A stretch of 28,604 nt of DNA, taken from contig JAJRTR010000113.1 in assembly GCA_024278215.1 (NCBI GenBank), positions 1 through 28,604 of the forward strand. The letters run 5' to 3'. Source of the stretch: a bacterium. Its GTDB lineage: Bacteria > UBP15 > UBA6099 > JAJRTR01. Under the pieces are notes generated by a model. That model saw only the letters and a list, made by a program, of their open reading frames with translations. It made no database searches and was not told the DNA's origin. Of the stretch, positions 16,825 through 25,667 are shown piece by piece; within the stretch, counting starts at the first letter, position 1, and each line of letters opens with the position of its first letter. The position numbers and the translations under genes were made by a program.

Positions 16825-18051
16825 ATGGATTTACTTGGATTCGGAATAGTAATGCTGCTCATAATCGTGAGCGGTCTGATCGCTTATATCGGCGACCTCG
16901 TGGGGCGCCGCGTGGGTAAAAAGCGCGTCAGCATCTTCGGCCTGCGCCCGAAACACACTTCCATAATCATAACAATCATCACCGGAATCCTTATTGTGTC
17001 TGTCACACTTTCTGCACTTTTTGTGGTTTCCAAACAGGCCCGCACCGCATTTTTCGGACTCCAGAAACTGATGACCGAACTGAAAGACAAAGAGGCTGAG
17101 CTTTCCAAACTCACCGCACTTACCAAAAAATATGAGCAGGATGAAGCCCGGCTTGCAAAGTCGCTTGACGATGTGAATTCGCGCTACACCGAAAGCCGGA
17201 AAGAGCTCGATAAAAAACAGGCGGAACTGGACGATATTCTCGGTGCGATCAACCTGAAAAGTATGGAACTTACGGACCTCCAGTCGTCGGCGGAAGAAAT
17301 GAATGTCAGTATCGGAGAACTCGATGCCGAACGTCGAATACTGGAGGCGGACAGGACAAAACTTGAAAAAAAGAAACAGCAGCTCGAAGAGGAAATCGTG
17401 CGGCTGTCGCAGAATAACGCCGAAGTGCTCGGCGACACGAAAAGAGACATACTTTACGGACAAATAATATACGAAAAAGAACAGGCGCTCGGCAGGCGGG
17501 TAGTGCCGCTAAACGCTTCAGACAAAGAAGTAAGAGAAATTCTGCTCGGAATGATCAATGGTATTTTCAGGGAAGCTATCGAGCGGGGGGCCAGGGTCGA
17601 GGACAACGCATACGAGATTTTCAGCGCGCAACTCGAAAGCCTGCTGAAAATCCTTCGCCAATCGAAGACAGACCTCATCGTAGAGGCGAGGTCGAATACA
17701 AACGTGCTCGTGGACCAGCCCATTTACATCACGCTAACTGTCGTCGACGACTACATTGTATACCGCAAAGGGCAGGTGATCGAGAAGGCTGTTGTTTCGC
17801 ACGACAAAGATCAGAAGGAAATCAGTAAAATACTGAGCGGCATGCTTGCGGCGGCCTCGATAGCCGCCCGCCGCAACGGTATGATCCCTGACCCGGAGAC
17901 GGGCCGCGTGGGCTATATTCCGGCAAGGCGCTATCTCGCCGTCGTCAAAGAACTGACCGGCCTGACCGAAGCGGCAGCCGTGGAACTGTATTCCGTTGAG
18001 GATGTGCATATCTCCGAAAGGCTCAAAGTCGACTTCAGGATAACACAATAA
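16825..18051 (+). CDS. DUF3084-family membrane protein with long coiled coil
   Basis: A 408-residue protein starting at ATG 16825. An in-frame ATG at 16777 would add 16 residues encoded by a hairpin and is less likely. Two membrane helices (about 5-25 and 47-67) are separated by the highly family-specific segment GDLVGRRVGKKRVSIFGLRP, recognisable from DUF3084 proteins of cyanobacteria and other diderms. Residues about 75-200 form a long, charged coiled coil (LKDKEAELSKL to KKKQQLEEEIVRL), followed by a compact C-terminal domain with a terminal VDFRI. The topology suggests an inner-membrane anchor with a long periplasmic or cytoplasmic rod; the biochemical role is unknown. Its TAA overlaps the next ATG (TAATG), indicating translational coupling. 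Confidence 0.88.
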   Translation: MDLLGFGIVMLLIIVSGLIAYIGDLVGRRVGKKRVSIFGLRPKHTSIIITIITGILIVSVTLSALFVVSKQARTAFFGLQKLMTELKDKEAELSKLTALTKKYEQDEARLAKSLDDVNSRYTESRKELDKKQAELDDILGAINLKSMELTDLQSSAEEMNVSIGELDAERRILEADRTKLEKKKQQLEEEIVRLSQNNAEVLGDTKRDILYGQIIYEKEQALGRRVVPLNASDKEVREILLGMINGIFREAIERGARVEDNAYEIFSAQLESLLKILRQSKTDLIVEARSNTNVLVDQPIYITLTVVDDYIVYRKGQVIEKAVVSHDKDQKEISKILSGMLAAASIAARRNGMIPDPETGRVGYIPARRYLAVVKELTGLTEAAAVELYSVEDVHISERLKVDFRITQ

Positions 18052-18848
18052 TGGACATAAGATTATTCAAATTTCTTATTCTTGTTGTCTCGGAAGGTGC
18101 GTTTTTCCTGTTTCTTCATTTTGCGCCCGCTTCACTTCAGAATATGAAATTTTATGCCATTCTATATACGACTTTGATACTTCTTATGGTTTCTTTACCT
18201 TTGCTCGTGCTTCTGCCTGAAGATAACTGGATATGGCTTATCGAAGAAAACCCCAGAGGCAGGAAAATCTCTCTGCGCTCGAAAGCCTCGAAACATCTTC
18301 ACCTGTCAATGCTCTATTTTTTCGTATTCGGCTTTTTCCCTTTCATAGTATCCATCGCAGCGATATCCGTCTTGCCGAAATACCAGTTTCCATTATTGAA
18401 AGAACTCATCGGCATTGCGGTTGTGTATGGCATCTACTGTGCATGGAAAAACTATAGAAACGTAATGAAATTTGATTCATTGTTTGCAGTCGGCTGGGAC
18501 CGCCGGGCGGCTTTTTTCGAGATATTCGTAGGTTTTAAAGTGTCGAAAAAGGCATATTATTTTTATTCCGGACTGGGGCTGCTCTGCGGATTCATCATCA
18601 TGGGGCTGGCCCTGCTCGCGCCGATTCTCTATTACAAATACATCGAAGCGCCCTTTGTTCCTTACGACATGGAACGATATGTTGTGCTTACAACTCTTTT
18701 GAATTTTTTCATTATAACCGGTTCATGGACAACAACGATGTACGTATTTTTCCAGATAGCCTTCGGTCGCAGGCTCCAGAAATGGGTAAAGACACCGAGG
18801 CACATAGACAATATAAATCCAGGAGGTAAAATCGATGGCCCCGACTAA
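18051..18848 (+). CDS. Polytopic membrane protein of unknown function
   Basis: I do not recognise a family. The 265-residue protein has about six hydrophobic segments: roughly 7-26, 35-55, 86-108, 114-132, 165-190 and 214-236. A basic cytoplasmic-looking loop (RGRKISLRSKASKH) lies after the second, and the tail is short and basic (FGRRLQKWVKTPRH). A conserved-looking NWIWLIEENPRGRK precedes that loop. The start overlaps the DUF3084 stop by one base, and the C-terminus overlaps the next gene by 14 bp, so the three genes are almost certainly translated from one message and may form one membrane-associated system. Confidence 0.75.
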   Translation: MDIRLFKFLILVVSEGAFFLFLHFAPASLQNMKFYAILYTTLILLMVSLPLLVLLPEDNWIWLIEENPRGRKISLRSKASKHLHLSMLYFFVFGFFPFIVSIAAISVLPKYQFPLLKELIGIAVVYGIYCAWKNYRNVMKFDSLFAVGWDRRAAFFEIFVGFKVSKKAYYFYSGLGLLCGFIIMGLALLAPILYYKYIEAPFVPYDMERYVVLTTLLNFFIITGSWTTTMYVFFQIAFGRRLQKWVKTPRHIDNINPGGKIDGPD

Positions 18849-19914
18849 AAAAGCCAGGGAGATTCTCCGAAACGTCGCAAGGGAAATCGAAGGTCTGGCT
18901 TCCGGTTTGAATAAAAACTTCGACCATGCGCTGGAATTGCTTCAATCATGCGAGGGCGCGATTATCGTGATGGGAAACGGGAAATCGATTCCAGTTGGAG
19001 AAAAGCTGGTATCCTCTTTCAGGAGCGCCGGCAGAAGCGCATGTCTGCTGAATCCCGTAGACGCCTTCTACGGGGAAGCGGCATCTGTTTCGGCAAGAGA
19101 TGTTGTCCTGATAATTTCATCCGGAGAAGATGCCGATGAGATAATTCGTATCATTCCGTGGCTGAAAACGAAAAAAGTGAAAATAATCGCCGTCACTCCT
19201 GTCGCGCGCGGCGGCCTTGCCCGCTCCGCCGATGTGCTGCTCACTTCCGCTATCGCCACAGGTTCGGAAGACGGTCTCATTTCCTACACCACCTGCCTCA
19301 CCGCGCTCGCTGTCGGCGATCTCCTGGGCCTCTGCATGATCCACCAGCAGGACATCGAGCATGAGCGCGCGCCGGCCTCCGCTTCGGACGCGCGCGAAGC
19401 TATCTACACCATCGGCGACCTTGTCGCCACACGCCCCAGCAATCCCACCGTACCGTGGGACACCATCTTCAAGGACGCTCTCCTCGAACTCACTTCCAAG
19501 GGGCTCGGTGCCATAAGCATCGTCGACGACGATGGAAAACTCCTGGGCATCATCACCGACGGCGACGTACGCAGGCTTCTACAGAGATCACAGGGTTCAC
19601 TCACGAGAATCTTCCTCTTGAATGTCGATTCGGTTATGATCAAAAATCCGAAGCATATTTTCGCAAAGAAGACACTCACAGAAGCCCTGACCATTATGGA
19701 AGATAACGCGATTACTGTTCTTCCCGTTGTGGATGACGACATGAAACCCGTGGGTATGATACACCTTCATGACCTTGTACAACTCGGGCTGCTTCGGCGC
19801 GATTCCAACGGTGCCGGCACGAAAAAAACAGCAAAAAAAACAAAAAAGAAAAAAACGGCAGGCAGCCGCTCTGAAAAGAAAGGAAAAACAGCGAAAAAGA
19901 AGAAGCTGCATTAG
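18835..19914 (+). CDS. SIS + CBS-pair protein related to KdsD/KpsF, with degenerate active site and Lys-rich tail
   Basis: A 359-residue protein with AGGAGG 8 nt before ATG 18835. Residues about 40-185 are a SIS sugar-isomerase domain and about 205-330 a CBS pair (GIITDGDVRRLL, MIHLHDLVQLGL), the layout of arabinose-5-phosphate isomerase, which starts Kdo synthesis. Key family elements are altered. GMGKSGH is GNGKSIP, the KEACPLGLAPTSST segment is replaced by TGSEDGLISYTT, and the HPGGxxG motif is absent (HERAPAS). The lysine of GKS (Lys50) and an SGE-like turn (ISSGEDADE) remain. The last 30 or so residues are strongly lysine-rich. I infer a ligand-sensing or structural paralogue rather than a normal KdsD, but cannot exclude activity on another sugar phosphate. 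The stop is TAG. Confidence 0.8.
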   Translation: MAPTKKAREILRNVAREIEGLASGLNKNFDHALELLQSCEGAIIVMGNGKSIPVGEKLVSSFRSAGRSACLLNPVDAFYGEAASVSARDVVLIISSGEDADEIIRIIPWLKTKKVKIIAVTPVARGGLARSADVLLTSAIATGSEDGLISYTTCLTALAVGDLLGLCMIHQQDIEHERAPASASDAREAIYTIGDLVATRPSNPTVPWDTIFKDALLELTSKGLGAISIVDDDGKLLGIITDGDVRRLLQRSQGSLTRIFLLNVDSVMIKNPKHIFAKKTLTEALTIMEDNAITVLPVVDDDMKPVGMIHLHDLVQLGLLRRDSNGAGTKKTAKKTKKKKTAGSRSEKKGKTAKKKKLH

Positions 19915-19916
19915 CT

Positions 19917-19937
19917 CGCATATTTCACCAATGCGGG
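19917..19937 (+). repeat. Dispersed hairpin repeat after the SIS/CBS gene
   Basis: CGCAT and ATGCG pair around ATTTCACCA two bases after the TAG stop. It is the clearest family copy. The remainder of 19938-20206 holds a TATAAT at 19960-19965 without a recognisable -35, a small GCCTT/AAGGC hairpin around it, and a GC-rich inverted repeat (GCCGGC..GCCGGC) near 19998-20011. I recognise no gene or known riboswitch in it. Confidence 0.6.
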
Positions 19938-20206
19938 CCGGAAATCGGGAGAATGCCTTTATAATACAAGGCGTGGCAAGTGAGTGGTGAGAGAGCAGCC
20001 GGCCAGCCGGCCTCTTGCGCGAAATGCAGGTATGTGACCGATCCCGAATCGCTGCCGCAACACAGTAGAATAGGCGTTATCGCGATTTTCCGGTTTTCTT
20101 GGTGAGAAATCCGGGTTAGCGGTCGAGCGCAACCGGGTATGCAGGCGTACAAAACTCTGTTTGTCGCGAAAACACATGTGTATGTCGCACAACTACAGGA
20201 TACTGT

Positions 20207-20638
20207 GTGATTGACAAAACGAAACTAAGAACTGTCGAGATTGTAATACTTATCTGTGCCGTCGCAGGTGCGGCCGCCCTGTCATGGCCTGTTCTGTTCC
20301 AGTCCTCAGCCGCAAAGCGGGCATATATGACGCGCCTTGGCGCGGAAGCTATCAGGATTGCCATGGACCACTACGCCGCCGCCCACCTCGGCAGCTATCC
20401 GCCGCCTGCACAGATCACCGGCACACCCACCGACGACATATTGCTCATAGAAAAACACATTCTCGCATATCCGGCCAACCCATACTCGAAAGACGGCGGC
20501 ACAATGAAAAATGTTCCTTTCAACAAGCCCTCGCCGGGCAATTTTTCTTACATCCGCAACGAAGAAAAACAATACCAGTATAAGATGTCCGTTTACGGGG
20601 ATCCGGCTGTTCTTTACAGTCATGATTTTCAGGATTAA
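20207..20638 (+). CDS. Pseudopilin-like single-helix membrane protein
   Basis: A 143-residue protein starting at GTG 20207 with AGGA about 8 nt upstream. Residues 9-31 are one hydrophobic helix preceded by TVE. This recalls the TLIE of type IV pilins and type II secretion pseudopilins, in which the Glu is position 5. However, the Gly-Phe prepilin peptidase site is missing (the sequence before it is KTKLR). After the helix come the amphipathic AIRIAMDHYAAAH, a YPPP turn and a LAYPANPYSKDGG loop, which are common in pseudopilins. The fold similarity is moderate, so this could be a minor pilin-like protein or an unrelated anchored protein. No other pilus gene is in the window. It precedes a glycosyltransferase gene by 42 bp. 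Confidence 0.6.
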   Translation: MIDKTKLRTVEIVILICAVAGAAALSWPVLFQSSAAKRAYMTRLGAEAIRIAMDHYAAAHLGSYPPPAQITGTPTDDILLIEKHILAYPANPYSKDGGTMKNVPFNKPSPGNFSYIRNEEKQYQYKMSVYGDPAVLYSHDFQD

Positions 20639-20680
20639 CTCTCTTTTCAGTACAAATTTCAGGCATACAGGATTCGCAAA

Positions 20681-22528
20681 GTGTCTTCATCCGAACATGA
20701 TAATAAACGTACTATTCTGCTTTTAGCATTACTTGTTTTCTTTGCCGCCTGGCTGATCTATGCGGACACACTGGACAATCCTTTTGTATATGACGACCTT
20801 GTAATAATTGCCGAAAACAACAATCTCGACGACCCGTCGAATTTCAGGAATCTCTTCACCCGCGAATATTTCTCATTCTCCGGGGAACGTACCTACAGGC
20901 CTGTCGTCACAGCCGTTTATCTCGCCATATCGAGCATAGCCGGAAAAGAATCCACGCCCTTCAGAACTGCAAGTGTGCTGGCTCATGCTATGGCGGGAGT
21001 ACTGTTGTTTTTTGTAGCGCTGGCAGTCACCGGACGGCGCGATGTCGCAATCTTTGCCGCACTTATCTTTGTTTGCCACCCGCTCCAGAGCGAAGCTGTC
21101 GACGGGAGTTCTTTCCTCGAGGACCCGCTTTCGGCGGTTTTCTTCCTCGGCGCTTTCCTCGCCCACACACGTCTCCGCAGGTCCGGGGCGCTCTCATCGC
21201 TCGCTTCGGCAGGTGTGCTGTATCTTCTTGCAATGTTTACGAAAGAAAGCGCCGCTGTTTTTCCACTGTGGGCACTCTCCTATGAATTGCTCAAACCGGA
21301 TATGCCCGAAAACCGTTCATTGAAATCAAAAACGGTTCCCTTTATTACATACTTCATAATCGCCCTCGTATTTGCGTCGGTTCGTTTCGGACTGATGGCA
21401 AACCCCGCGCAGGCCGCTGCCGCCGCTATGCCGGGCCACGATGTTCAGTCGTCGGTCGCGGTCATGGCTGTCGCATTCCTCAAATATCTGCAATTGTTCT
21501 TTATGCCGTTCGGCTACAGCATCGAGCACTGCATCTCAAGTACTCATTCGCTTACCGACTTCCTGGTCGTCATTTCATTTATCATACATTTCCTGTTCCT
21601 GTTGACGGCGTTTCTTTTCCGCAGGCAGGGCAGATCGATGAGCATGGGGATCCTGTTCTATTTTATCTGCCTGATTCCCATCTCGAACATAGTGCCGTTC
21701 GGCGCTGTGATGGCAGAGCGATACATGTACCTGCCTGTGGCCGGAATGAGCATTTTCATCGCCGCGATGTCCCTCTACAGGGCTCCGGGACAGAAGCTCG
21801 ACGCCGCCGCCGAAAAGTACGAGTTGCTGATGAAAGTGTTCCTCGTCTGTCTGTGTCTTTTTTTCGCATCGCAGACCGCGAAACAGAACGAGAAATGGAA
21901 CACGGGCCTGTCGCTGTGGGGCGAGGCAGCCGGAGTATGCCCCGAGAGTTCGAGGGCAAGGACAAATTACGGGCGCAGGCTCGTCGAAGCCGGAATGTTT
22001 CGCGACGCTGTCGGGCAACTCGACGCCGCTGTCAGACTCGATCCCATGCACTACGAGGCGTGGAACGCTCTGGGAACGGCATGTTTCAACGTGAAAGATT
22101 ATTCGTGCGCGAAACGTTCTTACAGACGCGCGCTCGATATTCACCCTTCAAACGACGTGCGTTATAATATCGCAATCCTGCAAATGAGAACAGGCGCGCC
22201 GGGCAAAGCTGTTTCGATGATCGAGCGCATCCTCGATGTCCAGCCCGACTGGCCGGCGGCGAACTACCTGCTCGGCAACGCTTTCCTCAAAAACAATCAG
22301 TTTAATAAAGCCGTAAAACAATACGAAAAAGTCCTCCGCCTTGACCCCGCTCACATCGGCGCGACTGTCAACATGGGCGCGGCATACATGCGGCTGGGGC
22401 GCAATGATGAAGCTCTGGCATCGTTCAGGCGCGCGCTCGAACTCGAACCCGGCAACAGCTACGCTATCAGCAACATCAAGCTGCTGGAGAACCGCATGAA
22501 ACGTACAAACAGGAATAACGAAAGGTAG
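20681..22528 (+). CDS. TMTC-like GT-C membrane glycosyltransferase with C-terminal TPRs
   Basis: A 615-residue protein starting at GTG 20681 with AGGA upstream. The first 420 residues hold about ten hydrophobic helices. The first loop carries NPFVYDDLVI, an acidic DD motif in the place used by PMT-type GT-C enzymes, and the later VMAERYMYLPVAG is characteristic of the TMTC/DUF1736-type family. The C-terminal 160 or so residues are four TPR units (MHYEAWNALGTACF, NDVRYNIAIL, WPAANYLLGNAFL, HIGATVNMGAAYM). The family is thought to transfer sugars from lipid carriers to proteins on the outer face of the membrane. The acceptor here is unknown. The stop is TAG, four bases before the next ATG, and supplies part of its ribosome-binding site (AAAGGTAG). 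Confidence 0.85.
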   Translation: MSSSEHDNKRTILLLALLVFFAAWLIYADTLDNPFVYDDLVIIAENNNLDDPSNFRNLFTREYFSFSGERTYRPVVTAVYLAISSIAGKESTPFRTASVLAHAMAGVLLFFVALAVTGRRDVAIFAALIFVCHPLQSEAVDGSSFLEDPLSAVFFLGAFLAHTRLRRSGALSSLASAGVLYLLAMFTKESAAVFPLWALSYELLKPDMPENRSLKSKTVPFITYFIIALVFASVRFGLMANPAQAAAAAMPGHDVQSSVAVMAVAFLKYLQLFFMPFGYSIEHCISSTHSLTDFLVVISFIIHFLFLLTAFLFRRQGRSMSMGILFYFICLIPISNIVPFGAVMAERYMYLPVAGMSIFIAAMSLYRAPGQKLDAAAEKYELLMKVFLVCLCLFFASQTAKQNEKWNTGLSLWGEAAGVCPESSRARTNYGRRLVEAGMFRDAVGQLDAAVRLDPMHYEAWNALGTACFNVKDYSCAKRSYRRALDIHPSNDVRYNIAILQMRTGAPGKAVSMIERILDVQPDWPAANYLLGNAFLKNNQFNKAVKQYEKVLRLDPAHIGATVNMGAAYMRLGRNDEALASFRRALELEPGNSYAISNIKLLENRMKRTNRNNER

Positions 22529-22532
22529 AAAT

Positions 22533-23552
22533 ATGAAAAAAGTAAGAATCGGAATACTGGGCGCGGGCACTATGGCGAAGCGTCACCTTACCGCCATGAA
22601 GAACATCGACAAACTGGAAGTCGTCGGAGTAACAAGCGCAAGGCCGGAGAGCCTCGAACGCATAAACAAGCAGTTTGGAATACGTGCTTACTCGGCACAG
22701 GACCTGCTACTTGAAAATGTGGATGCCGTCGACGTGTGTCTTCCCACATTCATGCACGAAAGTATAACACGAATGGCGGCGGTATTCGGTGTTCACGTGA
22801 TATGCGAAAAGCCGATAGCGCTGGACCCGGTCGACGCGAAGCAGATGGTCGACACATGCGGGAAAGCATGCATAAAATTCATGGTTGCACACTGCCTTAG
22901 ATTTCGATCGGAATATGTTTTTCTTAAAGAAACAGTCGCCAATAAGAGATACGGCGGCCTTGTCGACCTGACCGCATGGAGATATGGAACCTTGCCCGGC
23001 AGCGCGTCCGGCAACTGGCTGATGGACAAAAAGCTAAGCGGCGGACCCGGCGTCGATCTGCATATACACGATGTCGATATGATCAGGTATCTCATGGGTG
23101 AACCGGCGGAAGTCTACTCGGGGCGCATAGAAAAAGAAAAGGTGATATCCGTCAATTCTGCGTTCCGATTCGACAGCGGAGCGATGGCTCGTGCCGCCGC
23201 CGGCTGGTTTATTTCCCCGGAATATCCTTTCACTCAGGGCTACAGGGCCGTGTTCGAAAACGCGATCATCGAGTTCCATTCGCAGAACCGTCAACCCCTG
23301 ACGATTACTACTCCCGACGGTCGGTCGCGCAATCCGTCGATAGAAAAAAGCGACCCCTACGCGAATCAACTTGAATACTTTGCCGATTGCATCCGCCGCG
23401 ACATCGAACCTGAACGCAGTTCGGGCCGCGAAGGGATGGAGTCGTTGCTGCTTGCGCTTGCCGCGGGCGAATCCGCCGCGACGGGCGAGATTGTCAGACT
23501 TCCTTATAATCCTTTTATAGAAGAGCCGATTGCTGATTCCAGGTCGGAATAG
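22533..23552 (+). CDS. Gfo/Idh/MocA-family NAD(P)-dependent oxidoreductase
   Basis: A 339-residue sugar-type dehydrogenase. The Rossmann loop is GILGAGTMAKRHL (about 7-19), the family CEKP motif is at 91-94 (Glu92, Lys93, Pro94), and the C-terminal alpha/beta domain has GGPGVDLHIHDVDMIRYL with the family Asp/His pair. Such enzymes oxidise or reduce hydroxyl groups of sugars and cyclitols; the substrate is not evident. It is tightly coupled to the preceding glycosyltransferase gene (4 bp) and followed by the carbamoyltransferase cassette, so a role in making or modifying a sugar for surface glycans is a reasonable inference. The stop is TAG. Confidence 0.93.
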   Translation: MKKVRIGILGAGTMAKRHLTAMKNIDKLEVVGVTSARPESLERINKQFGIRAYSAQDLLLENVDAVDVCLPTFMHESITRMAAVFGVHVICEKPIALDPVDAKQMVDTCGKACIKFMVAHCLRFRSEYVFLKETVANKRYGGLVDLTAWRYGTLPGSASGNWLMDKKLSGGPGVDLHIHDVDMIRYLMGEPAEVYSGRIEKEKVISVNSAFRFDSGAMARAAAGWFISPEYPFTQGYRAVFENAIIEFHSQNRQPLTITTPDGRSRNPSIEKSDPYANQLEYFADCIRRDIEPERSSGREGMESLLLALAAGESAATGEIVRLPYNPFIEEPIADSRSE

Positions 23553-23630
23553 TGTTTTGTTATGGATATTGTTAATGGTGGTTGTTGATTGTAAAATAAG
23601 ACAACAAACAAAATATATGGCTGTGACAAC

Positions 23631-23780
23631 ATGAAATTTTTTGCTGAATTTTTTCAGTTTCTAAAAGAACGTAAAATCTGGTGGCTTGCACCGATAATCA
23701 CAGTGCTGCTGCTGCTCGGGCTCTTGCTCTGGCTTGCCGAATCTTCGGCGGTCGCGCCTTTCATCTACACTTTATTTTGA
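23631..23780 (+). CDS. DUF5989-family small membrane protein
   Basis: A 49-residue protein (ATG 23631, TGA 23778) that is easy to miss. It has an N-terminal amphipathic part (FFAEFFQFLKERKIWW), one hydrophobic helix (LAPIITVLLLLGLLLWLA) and the closing SSAVAPFIYTLF. This is the pattern of DUF5989 proteins, which sit next to SxtJ and NodU/CmcH-type carbamoyltransferases in many diderm bacteria. I see no strong ribosome-binding site. It lies 45 bp ahead of the carbamoyltransferase gene and presumably acts with it and SxtJ. Confidence 0.85.
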   Translation: MKFFAEFFQFLKERKIWWLAPIITVLLLLGLLLWLAESSAVAPFIYTLF

Positions 23781-23825
23781 TAGGTGCCCGATCATATAAT
23801 TACGTTCAGAACATAAACCGCGAAT

Positions 23826-25643
23826 ATGAACATCCTCGGAATATCTGCATATTACCACGACAGCGCCGCCTGCCTGTTGTGCGGCGGAGAGGTTGCCGCC
23901 GCCGCGCAGGAAGAACGGTTCACGCGCAGAAAACATGACCCGGCATTTCCTTATCATGCCGCGGACTATTGTCTGCGCGAGGCCGGCATCGAACCCGCAA
24001 TGCTGGACGCTGTCGCCTTCTACGACAAACCGTTTCTCAAATTCGAGCGTTTGCTCATGACATATCTCAGCTACGCGCCCGCGGGCCTGCCCTCTTTCCT
24101 GCTGGCAATGCCTGTGTGGCTCAAGCAGAAACTGTGGCTGAGCGAGATCATCTCGAAGGAACTCGGCTTCGACGGCAATATTCTCTACCCAAGGCACCAC
24201 GAGTCACATGCCGCCGCCGCTTTTTTCCCATCACCCTTTGATGAAGCGGCTATCCTGACGGTGGACGGCGTAGGCGAGTGGACCACAGCGAGCTTCGGGG
24301 TCGGCAGAGGAAACCGTGTCGAACTGCTCCGCGACATACGCTTCCCCCACTCGCTCGGACTGCTCTATTCCGCGTTCACATACTTCTGCGGATTCAAGGT
24401 CAATTCCGGCGAGTACAAACTAATGGGCCTCGCGCCTTATGGCGAGCCGAAATACGCCGCCCTCATAAAAGACAACCTTGTCGACATAAAAGAAGATGGC
24501 TCTTTCAGGCTGAACCTGAAGTACTTCGGCTACATGGCGGGCCTGCGGATGACCAACCGCCGGTTCGCTGCGTTATTCGGATTGCCCGCGCGAAAACCCG
24601 AGACGCAACTGACACAGGAATATATGGACATTGCAAAGTCCATACAGGTTGTGACCGAAGAAATCATGCTGAAGACGGCGCGCCATATCCGCTCCGAAAC
24701 CGGTTTGCGAAACCTGTGTATGAGCGGCGGCGTGGCGCTCAATTGCGTCGCAAACGGAAAAATAGTGCGTGAAAAAATATTCGACAGCGTGTGGATACAG
24801 CCCGCGGCGGGCGACGCCGGCGGCGCACTCGGCGCGGCATACATCGCCCTTCACCACTACTTCGGCAAACCGCGCCCCTCATCGACAGGCCGCGACCGCC
24901 AGAAGGCTTCATATCTCGGACCAGCCTTCTCCACGCGCGACATCGAAACATATTTAAAAAACAACAACGCACCCTTCGAACAGCTCGACGAAGCGGATAT
25001 CCCCACACGTGTCGCAAAACTAATCACGGAAGGAAACGTCATCGGCTGGTTCCAGGGCCGCATGGAGTTCGGCCCGCGCGCGCTGGGCGCTCGCAGCATC
25101 ATCGGCGACCCGCGATCGCGCCACATGCAATCGACAATGAACCTGAAAATCAAGTTCAGGGAATCCTTCAGACCGTTCGCCCCGACCGTGCTCGAGGAGC
25201 GCGCCGGCGACTACTTCGACATAGATTGTCCAAGCCCCTATATGCTCCTCACAGCACAGGTTCGCGATGAACACAAAGTTCCGGTCTCCGACGACGACAA
25301 TCAGCGCATCGGACTTGATAAGCTGAAGGTCATACGCTCGAAAATCCCCGCCGTTACGCACGTCGATTATTCGGCGCGGATACAGTCGGTAAGCAGCACG
25401 GACAATAAGCTTTATCACGACATGATCGCCGCATTCGAGCGACTCACCGGTTGCGGGCTGGTAATAAACACTTCGTTCAATGTGCGCGGCGAGCCGATTG
25501 TATGTACACCCGGCGACGCATACCGCTGCTTCATGCGCACTCAAATGGATTACCTCGTTATGGGACCGTTTCTGCTTGACAAAAAGCAACAGTCTGAAAT
25601 TGATGTTAAAGACGATTGGGAGAAGGAGTTTCCGCTTGATTGA
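23826..25643 (+). CDS. NodU/CmcH-family O-carbamoyltransferase
   Basis: A 605-residue enzyme expected to move a carbamoyl group from carbamoyl phosphate to a hydroxyl of a sugar or other metabolite, using ATP. The N-terminal Kae1-like domain begins MNILGISAYYHDSAACLL. It has the metal-binding HHESHAAAAFF (His124, His125, His128), VDGVGEWTT, MSGGVALNCVANGK and GDAGGALGAAY. The C-terminal YrdC-like domain carries WFQGRMEFGPRALGARSI and the closing GCGLVINTSFNVRGEPIV. Length and motif order are standard. Its neighbours DUF5989 and SxtJ make the known three-gene carbamoyltransferase cassette. The acceptor is unknown; the nearby glycosyltransferase and sugar dehydrogenase suggest a glycan. Confidence 0.96.
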   Translation: MNILGISAYYHDSAACLLCGGEVAAAAQEERFTRRKHDPAFPYHAADYCLREAGIEPAMLDAVAFYDKPFLKFERLLMTYLSYAPAGLPSFLLAMPVWLKQKLWLSEIISKELGFDGNILYPRHHESHAAAAFFPSPFDEAAILTVDGVGEWTTASFGVGRGNRVELLRDIRFPHSLGLLYSAFTYFCGFKVNSGEYKLMGLAPYGEPKYAALIKDNLVDIKEDGSFRLNLKYFGYMAGLRMTNRRFAALFGLPARKPETQLTQEYMDIAKSIQVVTEEIMLKTARHIRSETGLRNLCMSGGVALNCVANGKIVREKIFDSVWIQPAAGDAGGALGAAYIALHHYFGKPRPSSTGRDRQKASYLGPAFSTRDIETYLKNNNAPFEQLDEADIPTRVAKLITEGNVIGWFQGRMEFGPRALGARSIIGDPRSRHMQSTMNLKIKFRESFRPFAPTVLEERAGDYFDIDCPSPYMLLTAQVRDEHKVPVSDDDNQRIGLDKLKVIRSKIPAVTHVDYSARIQSVSSTDNKLYHDMIAAFERLTGCGLVINTSFNVRGEPIVCTPGDAYRCFMRTQMDYLVMGPFLLDKKQQSEIDVKDDWEKEFPLD

Positions 25644-25667
25644 GCCGGGCCGCGGAAACCGGACAGC

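Noticed and set aside
19938-20206. c-di-GMP riboswitch before the pseudopilin-like gene
   Set aside because: The position is suggestive, but the conserved GEMM core segments are not recognisable.
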